NCBI GenBank assembly: GCA_029379385.1
Contig: CM055608.1
Location: forward strand, 27,588,350 to 27,652,349
Origin: Quillaja saponaria
Taxonomy: Eukaryota; Streptophyta; Magnoliopsida; Fabales; Quillajaceae
Direction of reading: 5' to 3'
Length of the DNA: 64,000 bases
The notes beneath the pieces were generated by a model that made no database searches, had not been told where the DNA came from, and worked only from the letters and a program-made list of their open reading frames with translations. The position numbers were made by a program, and so were the translations under genes. Position 1 is the stretch's first letter; every line of letters begins with the position of its first letter. Of the stretch, positions 28,174-40,128 are shown one piece after another.

Positions 28174-31100
28174 ACGTGGCTCAATCTAGGACGTGAATCA
28201 GTAAATCGTCAGTTGTTGACCGTTGATTACTTTTATATTTCTTGTAGGATGAGATATTAGCATATTATGAAATATAAAATTGAAGGTTAATTTTCCATTA
28301 GATGTAATTAATTATACAGAAAAACAACTGAAGAAATATAACTTTGGAAAAAATTATATCTACTAAAAGACTTTTACAGAGAGAATTATTTTTAAATTCT
28401 AACTTGCTACTCTAAAAATTTTCATAGCCCATTTACTAGTAAAAATTAACTAATTATATTATACAAAATAAAAAATTAAGTTGATATTCTAGTGCAAGAT
28501 CACATCCGTATGAAAATATTTATCTTAACTTGAGATTAAAAAACAATTAAATTTTCAATACGTAATAGCTTCAAAATAAAATATTTTAACTAAAACTCTC
28601 AATAACTTGATTATTTAGTTAACAATTTATAAAAAAAAATTCATATTTCAAGAGATTTAATTTGAAAAAATTGTAAGTGTTTCAAAAAGAATGTATTTGA
28701 TCGATATCATCAAATCACTCAATTCAATATTATTCCCGTCTAGACAAATTTAAATATACAATTTGATGAAATCTAATATATGAGTTATTTATATTTCTCG
28801 ATTTATTTTTACTTAAGATCACTAGGTCTGGTTACATGAGATAATCACTTTAATTATATAGTTTCTGCATATGATACATTTGACTGATAAATTATAAAAC
28901 ACGAAGTTACTCTCAATAAATTCTATATTTTGAATAAAGACTGCACTTCAAAAATCAAAAATGGTGTAAAATTAAATACATTAAAAACATATTCATGATA
29001 GACACGTAGCAAGAAGCCAAATTACTGAATGTATCATATTTGCCCACAGCAATGGAAAGTCCACTAAATCAAATTTGTTTGCGTTTAAAAGTTGGGAATT
29101 TGACTCATTGACTGTGGCTGGACCTTTCACATGGCCCCACCAACAAGAAACGTTATTTCAGCTTTATGGACGCCCCAAGCAGTTTTGAGTCTAGAAAAAC
29201 TTTTGACTAATCCTTTTCTTTTAGGAATCTTTTCTTTCTTTTTTACAAATAATCTTAGGTAATTGTTGAAATTGTTGAAACGCCTCATAGTTGAATAAGT
29301 TAGTCAAACAATCATATCTGTAAAAAAACTTCAAAAATAAAAATAAAAAACTTATTTTAAAAATTCCCATAATTTTTTCTTATTTATTTTTTCTTAGGTC
29401 TGAGCGTGTAAGTTTGAAAATCAAACCCTTTGAGAACTGAAGATATGGCTGTTTAGCTATAAGGCTATATTTTTTCTCTGTGTGAGTTCAGTGAAGCAAT
29501 AAAATAAAAAATAAAACTCATATCTATATATATAATTTATAAGTGACCGATTTCTCATGATCTCTTCCTATATAATATATATATCTATTTAAATTTTTTA
29601 TAACTATCATTTTAATTATTTAAAAATACTCCATTGCCTCTATATACAAAACAATAACTTTTTCGGTTTCTCATTTATTAAATATTTATCGCTCACACAC
29701 TAATTCTTCACATTGCTCTTATTTATACATTAACTTCTCTTTTCTTTTCTTTTTAAATATGACTAGACAAATTTATATGTTTTAGAAAAGTAATTCAGTA
29801 CATGTTGCTATTACTCTAAAACACAAACAATTAATTAAAAATATATGTATGCATTTTATTGTATTTTTTAAAATTGAGGAGAAATAATTCATATGGGTGG
29901 ATTGAAGTTTTATGAATTTAAATTTGGAATTTTTTAATTTTTTTATTAATTCGTCAGAGGCCTGTCATGCCTAAAAATTATATCACAAGAGACAACCTTA
30001 ACTCATCATTATAAACTCTAAATCTCGGTATTCTGTAACATCAAAAGAGTTATTAATTGAGCAAAAAAATACTTGAAGTACTGTCCTAAATACAGATTCA
30101 TTAATTGGGTCAATTGTGATGAGTTTATTAATGTGTACTGTCCTAAATAAAATGGATAAATATAATTGTAACATACTAAAATATTTTTTCTCAATAATTG
30201 AGATTGATTTTTTTGCAGACTCTGATCCTAATCAAAATATAGAAACCAATATTTAAAGTACTTGTACTATATTAAATTATTGTTACTTCAATAAATAAAT
30301 AAAATCATAAGATAAATTTCTTGCTACCTAGTTCTAATAATTGATTAATTAAACTAAGAAAATCCTATAAATTATTTAATTCATAATTTCCAACTGCAAA
30401 ATAAAAAATAAATAAATTACACTAACAAACGTAACATATCATTTATATCAAACGTGGGAAGGGTTGCATAGTACTAAGTTCTATGTTAAATTATGTTAGG
30501 GAAGGTACATTCATCAGTTCCTTGTAATTTCACGCATCCTTTATTATAATTTTTTTTTAAATTTAAATTTTTGGGATGGAGTGAGAGGAAGCAACCAAGA
30601 AGGATAGGGGGTTGGGAACATAAACATTAAACAAATCTATAATCATAAATATAAGGTCGTGTCACTGTCGGTTGTTGCGTAGGATTTTCAAAATTCTAAG
30701 CATTTGCTTAAACCATTGGAGGAGGAGATCAAGCAAGAAAAAAGTCTATTACTGCTTTTCAGAAGTAGAGCTGCTGGAGGGCAACATAAATGCGGAACAT
30801 TGAGAGTATCATTTTTAATGTTTTTTAATTTTGTCTTTAATGACTTGTTTTTTAAGGATAAGTATTAAAAATATTTTTTTAATGTGAAAGGAAGAAGGCT
30901 GCTATATAATTTTTTTATTTTTTGAAAAGGAAGTTTTGTTATGAAAATGTAATCCCTAATTTATTGGGCTTAAATAATAGACCGAGAGCCCTTATACGTT
31001 GTAAACAAACATGAAATCCATGATGGCTAGATTAGGACTAATACTGGAATTGAATAATCTCAGTGTACTATTTGAATTTATAAAGATAATTTGATAAAAA

Positions 31101-32040
31101 TACATACATAAATTATGAATAAAAAATTAATATTATTTTAAAATTTAAATTTGTATTCAAATACTTATTCGAATTATTCGATCAAATATCAAATCAAATA
31201 ATATACTATTAGAATAATTTTTGAATTAAAATTTAAATAATTCAATTCGAATTTCAATTCTAACTCTAATACTCGACAAATAGTTAATGGTAATTTGGGC
31301 TTTTGAAAACAAGGCTTATCACATGTCTTTTGATGGTGATTGATCATTCTATAATTTTTTATTTAATTTTTTGTGATTTAGTAGTTAAGTGTGTTCTTGC
31401 CAACTTACACTCCTCGATTAATTATTTATTTAAAACTTATTTTAGATAATACATTTGCACAATATTAATCTCTGTAAACAGGCCGAGCCCTTATATAAAT
31501 TTATATGTGCTAAACCTTAATCGTTCAAATGAATAGTTATAATGATGGAACTCCTCACTAACTATTTGGTTATTGACTCAAATAGAACGTAGTAAAATCA
31601 ATCAATCAATCCTAGTAGCTTAAGTTAAAAAGTGATTTCAAGGTCATGGTCTAATAATTGAAGAATCTAAGTTATATTTTTTAACTTTTTAAATTCAAAT
31701 CTCATTAAGAAGATAATAAAAAATAAAATTATAAATTTTATAATTTTAGCATTTATAAACATGAAATCCATGATGGCTAGATTAGGACTAATACCCGAAT
31801 TGAATAATCTCAGTGTACTATTTGAATTTATAAAGATAATTTGATAAAAATGCATACATAAATTATTAATAAAAAAAATTAATATTATTTTAAATTAATA
31901 CCAGAAATGAAATGCTTTATATATATGATGCACGAAATCTTTAATTAATAGAATAGCATGGAATTCCATGACACAAGAACTGCCAGAAAGGCCAATACCA
32001 AGTCTCTGGAGGCTTAATGAATACCCTTAATTTTAATTTA
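28174..32040. repeat. Tandem duplication, copy 1
   Basis: Matching blocks occur in the same order in copy 2. The left edge (CAATCTAGGACGTGAATCAG) matches 32244 onward, the segment 28990-29230 matches 33550-33790, 29400-29470 matches 33890-33960, 30150-30900 matches 36940-37690, and the right edge (GGCTTAATGAATACCCTTAA) matches 39217-39236. The copies are diverged by many small indels, so the duplication is old. No gene lies in either copy. Confidence 0.75.
31007..31895 (+). repeat. 137-bp direct repeats flanking a 610-bp spacer
   Basis: The stretch beginning ACATGAAATCCATGATGGCT occurs at 31007-31143 and again, almost unchanged, at 31757-31895. The near identity contrasts with the older divergence of the surrounding duplication. 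The spacer contains many TTCGAAT-like words. It could be a recent local duplication or short direct terminal repeats of an insertion. Confidence 0.6.
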
Positions 32041-34202
32041 TTTTTTAATTTAAGGGTAAGCTATATTCGAGTTAGCGTAAGCACATATGAACAAATTATT
32101 TTTCTAATTTTTTCTCTATTCTTATTTTAAGTACGTAATAAATAAGTGTGTAGATGTATGTGTGCATTATAATATTGTATTGGTCCATATCTCTCACTTC
32201 TTTAATACAAACAAGTTTAATAAGAAATGTTATTATCATGTGGTTCAATCTGGGACGTGAATCAGTAAATCTTCGAACCGTTGATTACTTTTATATTTCT
32301 TATAGGATAGGATATTAGTAACATTGTGAAACATTAAATTGAAGATTAATTGTCCATTAGATCTAATTAATTATACTGCCAAACAACTGAAGAAGTACCT
32401 TTGAAAAAAAATTCTATCTACTAAAAGTTTCTACAGATAGTATTATTTTTAAATTCCAACTTAATCTATATCTTCTATACTATATATAAATGTGGCGGAA
32501 ATATATTTTGATTTACTTAAATACTCTTACGAGTTTTTTAATTACAAAGTTATTTTTAGTTGTTATTTAGTTACAAATAAACTATTATTTTTTTATTTTT
32601 TCTTAATGCTTCTCTATTTTAATATAAATGGGATTGTAATTGGTTTAGAACTAATTTCTTTTTTATTAATTCTTTTTATTCTTAACAAATCTATAATTAT
32701 GTGTCAATGGTAATTAACATTGACTCTCTCAATTTTATTATTTAATAATTTCCTAATAATCATAATTTTTTTTAAGTTCTTCTCTAATTTATTATTTTTA
32801 TTAACTATAATTTCTTGATTTGTAACTCTATTTTTGATGAACATATACAGGTATATCATAAATACGATTCACGCACAAAAGCTAATATTCTAAAAATTGT
32901 CCCACTCCATTTATTAGTAAAAATTAACAAACTATTTTATACAACATAAAAACTTAAGTTCATTTTCTAATGCAAGATCGAATCTGCAAGAAAAGATATA
33001 ATTCAACTTGAGATTAAAAGTAAATTGAAATTTCAAAATTGCATTGCCTTAAAAACAATTTTTTGTACTCTAACTTTCAACAAATTAACTATTTAGTAAT
33101 TTTTTTAAAAATTTCAAGAGATATAAGTTTGAAGAAAATTGTAAGTGTACTAAGAGAATATATCTACTAATATTTCAAGTTGAGTCGAATCGAGATAATA
33201 AGATCTCTCGTTCAAATATTAATCTTGTCCAAACATGTTTAAATGTTAAATTCTGATAGAATATGATGCATTAGTTCTAATATGATCACACCGATTGGGT
33301 CGTTATTACTTGTGATCACAAGACACATGCAATATACTTATAATTAAATGAGATAATTGCTTCAATGACATATTACCTCAGTATGATCCTTATAAAATCC
33401 ACTTGACTTATATATTATAAAATGTAAAGTTATTTTTCTCAATTTTCATAAACTCTATATTTCAAATAAAGATTATATCCCATTTTAAGCCAATAAACAC
33501 ATCTGCACTTCAAAAAATATGTAAAAAATTAAATTAAATTAAAAAACATGTTCATGATAGACACCTAGACACGCAACAAAAAGTCAAATACTGAATGTAT
33601 CATATTTCCCACAACAGTAGAAAGTCCTCTAAATGGGATTTGTTTGCATTTAAAAGTTGGAACATTTGATTCATTGACTGTGGCTGGACTTTGTACATGG
33701 CCCTACCAACAAGAAACTTTATTTTAGCTTTATGGACGTTTACAAGCAGTTTGAGTTTGGTTTTGACTCTTGACTAATCCTTTCATTTTAGGAATCAAAA
33801 TATTTTTATTTTTATTTTTGCAAAATAATTTTCTCAAAGAAAATTCCCATAGTTTTTATTTACTTTTTTATTTTCTTAGACCCCAGTCATACAGCCTGAA
33901 GTCTGAAAATCAAACCCCGTGAGGGCGGAAGATATGGCTGTTTGGCTATAAGGCTACTTTGTTTCTTTGTCTGAATTCAGATCTGAAGAAATAAAATAAA
34001 AACAAAAATAAAAAACCCATATACCCAAAACACAAATAATTAATTAAAAACATGTTAATGCATATATATATATATATATATATCCCCTAAAATTGAGGAG
34101 GAATAATTCATATTTGGTGGATTGAAGCTTTATGAATGTAATTTTGATGATTTTTTTGAATTCTTTAAAGGCTCATCATATTTTGATTTACATCATGAGA
34201 TA

Positions 34203-36360
34203 AAGGGAGTTCTTATTACCACGGTTAATTTATTTTTAGCTATAGTTTACTGATTAGCATGAAGTTTTTTCTTAAAATATCTATATTTATTTTATTTGAC
34301 TTATCTTGTTTAACATTTATTATTTATCTTTTCTATGTCTGTGCTTTTCAGAATTTCAAAAAGAGAGTCCTTATTGTCACAGCTAATTTATTTAGGGTCA
34401 CAACTTATTAATTGTCATGAATTTTTATTTTTCTAAAACGCCATATTGATTCTATATGGCTTATCTTGTTCAATATTTATTATTTCTCTTTTCTATGTCT
34501 AATTTTAATTAAGTTTTTTGTTTATACTGGATTACATTTCCTAAACTATTCAACTTCTTTCATTTCTACGTATACTTCTGTTTTGCGTATCAGGATTTTC
34601 TTACTCTAAAACTCTTCAATCAAGTATTTCACCTTTTATTATATTTTTCTTTTCTAGTTTGATTTTTATTAGGTTTTTTTTACTACGCTATTTTTCCTAA
34701 ACTCTTCAACTATATTGGTATTTGTTTTCAATTCACTTTAAAAGTCTAATATATTTCCTATATTAGATTTTTTCTTTTTACTTCATACAATTTTTTCTCT
34801 TTATATTTTTTTGTAAATTAGATTTTTAAATTTTTTTTTTAAAAAACTTTATTTTTTTGTTTAAATAAAATATTTATGTATTTTTTTTTCTTAGAGTAAC
34901 TAATGTTGTATATTATTATTATTTTTAATATTAATTTTAAGTTTTTCATGCTAAATTATAATAATAACATCAAATCACCAAAAAAAATAATAATAAATTC
35001 GAAGAATAGTTAGTGAAAAACATAGAAGGGGAAAGGATCTTAAAACTATAATTCTTGAAATTCTTGATATCATTGTGAAAAGCTATTTTGCAATAGTTGT
35101 AATTATTTTCTTAATTTCAACTCAAAATCTATTCAATAGATTTCACAATTGCAGTTAACAAAAAGATTGAAAGAACTTTCTAAAACAATTTTCACTATAC
35201 TTTCAATGGCTCAAGAATAAAAAGGACGATGACATGAGATTGTGCTATTAACATTTTAAATTTTAAAGCACCATCATAAAACAATAATAGAAAATTAGTA
35301 TCTTTACATATGTAAACAAGACAAATAATTTTTGTCTACATGTGGTTTGAACTTAGTTACTCTAATAAAAAAGAACATCTAAATATTTTATTTTACTAAT
35401 TACTGCCACAACCAATTATTTTAGGACTACATCATATTAATTGGATTCCCTTTGTTTTTTGCTGAAACCTCACCTTGGGGAGGAAGAATGACCTTGACCT
35501 CTCTTGTCTCCTGGGATTGTGAAAGCAATGTCTTCCACAATTTTTTCTTAAAAGAAAAAAAAAAGTTTTTTTATTCAAAAATATAATTTACTAGAATATG
35601 TAAAGAGAAAAAAATGTATGGAGTAAAAAGAAAATAATTGAAAAAATATATATTAGACTTTTTTTTATATTAGAAAATATAGTAGACTTTAAAGGTGAAT
35701 TGAAAACAAATACCAAAAAGGTTGAGGAGTTTAGGAAAATTAATCTAGTAAAAAATATTAAACAAATTACAAAGCCAAAAAAAATTCAAACTAGGAAAGA
35801 CAAATAATGAAATATGAAATACTTGATTGAAGAGCTTTATAGGAAAAAGATTTCTGATAGGAAACGCAGATGTATATGTACATATAAAAGAAGTTGAAGA
35901 ATTTAGGAAAAATAGTCCAGTAAAATCAAAAAGCCTAATAAAAATTAGACATAAGAAAGAGAAATAATAAATGTTGAAATAGAGAAAATAAGGGTGTTTT
36001 AGGAAAATAGAAACTCATCAATTAATAAGTTGTGACCTTAAAAAAATTGGTTCTGTCAATAAGTGGTTCCTTTCAAAAATTATATTTTAATTTTTAAGCT
36101 CATTTCTCCCTTTATGTTTTTCACTAAATATTCTTTGAATTTATTATTATTATTTTTTGACCAATTTTATTTTATTATTAGAATGTACAATCTTAAGAAG
36201 AAAACTTTAAATTAATATTAAAAAATTAATATACAACACTAGTTATTCTAAGAAAAAAGGACACCCAAATATTTTATTTTAACCAAAAAAAATAATCAAA
36301 AATATAATTTAGGAGAGAATATAGGGAGAAAAAATTGATTGGTGTAAAAAGAAAATAATT

Positions 36361-36397
<37 letters not shown>

Positions 36398-36948
36398 TAT
36401 ACTCTTTTTTTTTGGTTAGAAAATATATTAGTTTTGTAAGGTGAATTGAAAAAAAATATAAAAAGTTGAAGAGTTTAAAAAAAGTAGACTAGTAAAATAA
36501 ATTAAAAATCCAATAAAAACCAGGTAAGGAAAGAGAAATACTAAAATGTGAACTACCTGATTGAAGAGTTTTATAGGAAGATTTCTAAAAGGGAATTAAT
36601 AAAAGTTGAAATATATGATTAAAGAGTTTTATAGGAAGAAAATTTATGAGAGATTAGAGAGAATCATACGTACAAATAAAAGAAATTGAAGAGTTTAGAA
36701 AAATAGTCCAGTAAAACAATTTAATAAAAATTAGACATACGAAAGATAAATAATAAATATTGAATAAAATAACTCAAATAGAGTAAATAGGGATCTTTTC
36801 AAAATTAAGAAACTCATGACAATTAATAGAATGTGACCCTATTGAATAAAATAACTCAAATAGAGTAAATAACGGTCTTTTAAAAGAAGAGAAATTCATA
36901 ACAATTACTAAAATCATAAAAAAAATTGGCTATAATAATAAGGATTTT
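34203..36948. mobile_element. Foldback (long inverted repeat) insertion
   Basis: The left arm, about 34203-35025, reappears inverted at about 36108-36948. Outer ends read AGTTCTTATTACCACGG on the left and, on the complement of the right, AATCCTTATTATTATAGCC. A further inverted copy of part of the arm (34358-34800) lies at 35575-36068, so one left arm faces two right arms. A unique stretch of about 530 bases (35030-35560) separates them. There is no transposase frame. It fits a non-autonomous foldback or long-TIR (MULE-like) element, possibly nested; the superfamily is not determined. Confidence 0.7.
36364..36394 (+). repeat. (TA)n microsatellite
   Basis: About 15 uninterrupted TA units lie within the right arm of the foldback element. 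Confidence 0.9.
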
Positions 36949-39320
36949 ATATATAATTGTAACATTTGAAAAATTGTCACTGAAATATTTTTCTCAATAA
37001 TAGAGAGTGACTTTGCAGACTCTGCTCCTGATCATGCACAACATGGAAATAGAAAATAATATAGAAGACACTAGTTAAAGCACTTATGCTATTTTAAAAT
37101 ATTGTTACTTCAACGAAGAACTTATAAGATAAAATTTAATGCTACTTAGTCCTCTCCAACTAATAATTGATTAATTTTCTCCGAATATAATAATAAAATA
37201 TTTATTAATTAAACTAAGAAAATCTTATTAATTATTTAATTTATAATTTTCAACTGCAAAATAAAAAATAAATAAATTATACTAACAAACATAACATATC
37301 AAACATGGCAAGGTTAGCATGATAATACAATATTTTATGTTAAATTATGAGAGGCAAGTTGCACCAGAGGTACCTTCCTTGTACTTTCGTTCTTCCTTTA
37401 TTATTTTTTCTTTTTAAATTTAATTTTTTGGGATGCTGTGAGAGGAAGTAACCAAGAAGGATAGGACTTGGGAGCAAAAACATTAAACAAATATATAGTC
37501 ATAGAAATTAGGTTGTGTCACTGTCGGTGGTATGGAGGAGACCTAGGGAGGAAAAAAGTCGTCTACTACTTTTGTTTTCAGATTTTAAGGTGGAGTTGTT
37601 GGAGGGCAACAGGGAATATTGAGAGTGACATTTTTAATAAGTTATTTAATTTTGTCTTGAATGTCTAGTTTTGACGGATAAGTATTGAAGCTAATTGTAA
37701 TTTGGATGGAAGACTGCTATAGACTATAGACTACATAAATTGTTATTATTATTATTATTTTAGTTTAATTTTATTTTTGTTTTTATTATTTGATCAATAA
37801 TTTAATTTTATTTCTATATTTTAAAAAATTAAAATATCATTCTCATAATTTTAAAAATTACACAATATGATTTATGTCATTATCTTTTATCAAATTTAAC
37901 TTAACATAATATAACATGATAAATAATATTTTTCACGTATCATGATATTTGTTTAACTCGTCTTTTTCTGTTAAGTTAAAATTTGATAAAAAGTAGTGAT
38001 ATAATCCATATTGGACTTTTTGAATTCAAATTTTATTGAACAGATAGTAAAGGAAAAAATTATCATAAATTTTAATTGAAGCATGAATGATTTGTTTTCA
38101 ACTAGATTAGAGATGTGAATTAGTCTAACGAAGCAAACTAGCTCAACCACAACCTGATCTCTAAATCAAAATAATCAAAATCTTATGAGTACTTCTCACC
38201 CTAAATTAATTTTCTTGTAGTCTGTTTTTGTTTTTAGGCTTTTGCCCCGTTTTCCAAACAAAAAGAAAAAGACAATTAAACTATGGCTATGTAACATTTT
38301 ATGGTCGAAACATACGTCATGATGTTGCTGATTTAATATCCTCCATTTTATCTTGATGAGCCAACTGTCCGTAGATCTTGTGGAATAGTCAAAAACTGAA
38401 ATTGCACTACGTAGCTCACCCAAATGACATCTCCTTTACCAAACTCAAGGGATAACTGTTTTCTTTGTTTAATTTTTTAATTTGAGTAATATATAATTTC
38501 TTTTTACCAATAGATAGATGTAGTCATGGAGTTTTTTTTTTTTTTTTTATGTTTATACTTATCCTGCCATTTGAGTGTGAAAATAATATTAAGTAATTCT
38601 TTAAATTAAAGATAATAATTTGGTATATTGGTCTGATCGAGTTGGATATTTAACCTAATCATATTACTTTTATTTATTTAATTATTTTATAATTAATTCG
38701 GGTCGAATTATGATCTATTAGAAATTTTGACTAAAGCTAGAAGAGATTCATATTGACCTACAAATAGAAGCAAAAATTTGTATTAAATACTAAAAATAAA
38801 ATTTGAAACAAATATTATTTAGATTTAATTATGTCCAATAGAATTATATTTTAACAAATGATTTATTTACTATGTACTCAATAGACACTATAACAAGTCT
38901 ACAATACGAATATTGTTCATTTCAACAAGATAAATAGTATATGAGCTTTTGTGTTTTGTAGACTTATTATCATGTGCCTAATAGATACATAATAGACAAA
39001 CCCTTTAACAAATTCAAGCACCCCTTTATTACATACATGGCCAGTAAACCCCCTTATTATGACTTTGATTTTTGAAACAGCCATGTCCTTATTCTAGCAT
39101 GAAAACTGCTGTCAGTTCTCCAAGGAAATGAAATGCTTTATGGTGCACGAAACCTTTAATCAATAGAATGGCATGGAATTCCAGGACACGAGAACTGCCA
39201 CGACCAAGTCTTTGTAGGCTTAATGAATACCCTTAAATTTATTTCTAGTGGGTCTTTTTAGCGAGCTCACTAAAATGTGAAAGTTCCTAGAAATAATAGC
39301 TTCTCAATTTCTTCAAAACC

Positions 39321-39322
<2 letters not shown>

Positions 39323-39363
<41 letters not shown>
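39323..39363 (+). repeat. (TA)n microsatellite upstream of the basic protein gene
   Basis: About 20 TA units lie 310-350 bases before the ATG at 39670, just after the right edge of the duplicated tract. Confidence 0.9.
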
Positions 39364-39366
<3 letters not shown>

Positions 39367-39669
39367 GGCATTGATGTCATTTTCTCTAACATTTTCCTTA
39401 GGCCATCTAATCCTTGCCTAACAGCACAAAACTCACATAAATTTGGAAAACATAGTCATTGCTAATTATGCCTTACCTGATCATTCAAAGTTTCACACAT
39501 GATAACATAAAATAAAATCCCACTATTTAATAAAAACCCAATCAATCCCTCTACTTTTTTCATATACTTTCCTTGCAATTTAAGCTATTCTCTAACAATT
39601 TATACCCCAAAACCCATAAGGGCAAAAACACAAACTCTGTTTTATCAGAGCTAAATACACTGCACAAAA

Positions 39670-40128
39670 ATGACCTCAGTTTGCATATCAAACTGCCTGA
39701 ACGACGCACGTGACCCACGTGTTCCAGTCCGGGCAACCTATGTCAACCTCTACAAGTGGCCGGAATCTGATGCAGAGTTTGTGAAATCTGTGAGCTCTAA
39801 TGGGAGAAAAGAATCATCAAAATCACAAACTTATGGATACCAAAGAGTGGTTGACAGCATCTCATGCAGGCAGATGTATTTGAGAAGCTACAAATTTTCA
39901 AGGAAAGAAAGTGTCCCAGAGAAGACCCAGAAATGTTTTGGGAGAGTGAAGGAAAAAGTGGGTAATGGAAAGAAGAGAAAGCCTCAGGTTAGGAAAAGGA
40001 AGTGTTTGGTTTGGAGGAAAGCTAAGGAAAATTCATGCTCTGCTTTGTTTAGGATTTTCTATAGGTTTTTGTCTTGTGCTGCTCATGTAGATGAAAGGAT
40101 TGAATATTTAACTTCAATTAAGGTTTGA
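39670..40128 (+). CDS. Small basic intronless protein of unknown function
   Basis: A single open frame of 152 aa starts at the first ATG (AAAATGAC context). The N-terminus, MTSVCISNCLNDARDPRVPV, followed by RATYVNLYKWPESDAEFVKS, and the central VVDSISCRQMYLRSYKFSRK and ESVPEKTQKC segments look like conserved blocks of a land-plant-specific protein family. The middle is strongly basic (KEKVGNGKKRKPQVRKRKCLVWRKAK). There is no signal peptide or membrane helix. The basic stretch could be a nuclear signal or a nucleic-acid or lipid contact, but no function is known to me. Confidence 0.78.
   Translation: MTSVCISNCLNDARDPRVPVRATYVNLYKWPESDAEFVKSVSSNGRKESSKSQTYGYQRVVDSISCRQMYLRSYKFSRKESVPEKTQKCFGRVKEKVGNGKKRKPQVRKRKCLVWRKAKENSCSALFRIFYRFLSCAAHVDERIEYLTSIKV

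Larger units (their letters stand above)
32238..39240. repeat. Tandem duplication, copy 2 (interrupted)
   Basis: This is the second copy of the unit described at 28174-32040. It is longer mainly because of the 2.75-kb foldback element at 34203-36948, which has no counterpart in copy 1, where the flanking blocks are only about 200 bases apart. Further length differences lie between 37700 and 39120. Confidence 0.72.
27608..39669. other. Gene-poor 12-kb block
   Basis: The first few hundred bases are the Ca2+-ATPase promoter. The rest is AT-rich and dominated by an imperfect tandem duplication (28174-32040 and 32238-39240), a foldback insertion (34203-36948), direct repeats (31007/31757) and microsatellites. 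No open frame here has splice context or family resemblance. The last 430 bases are upstream sequence of the gene at 39670. Confidence 0.6.

Noticed and set aside
32492..32713. 73-aa open frame resembling a membrane peptide
   Set aside because: Lies in T-rich DNA of duplication copy 2; the frame is not kept in copy 1 and no transcript signals are visible.
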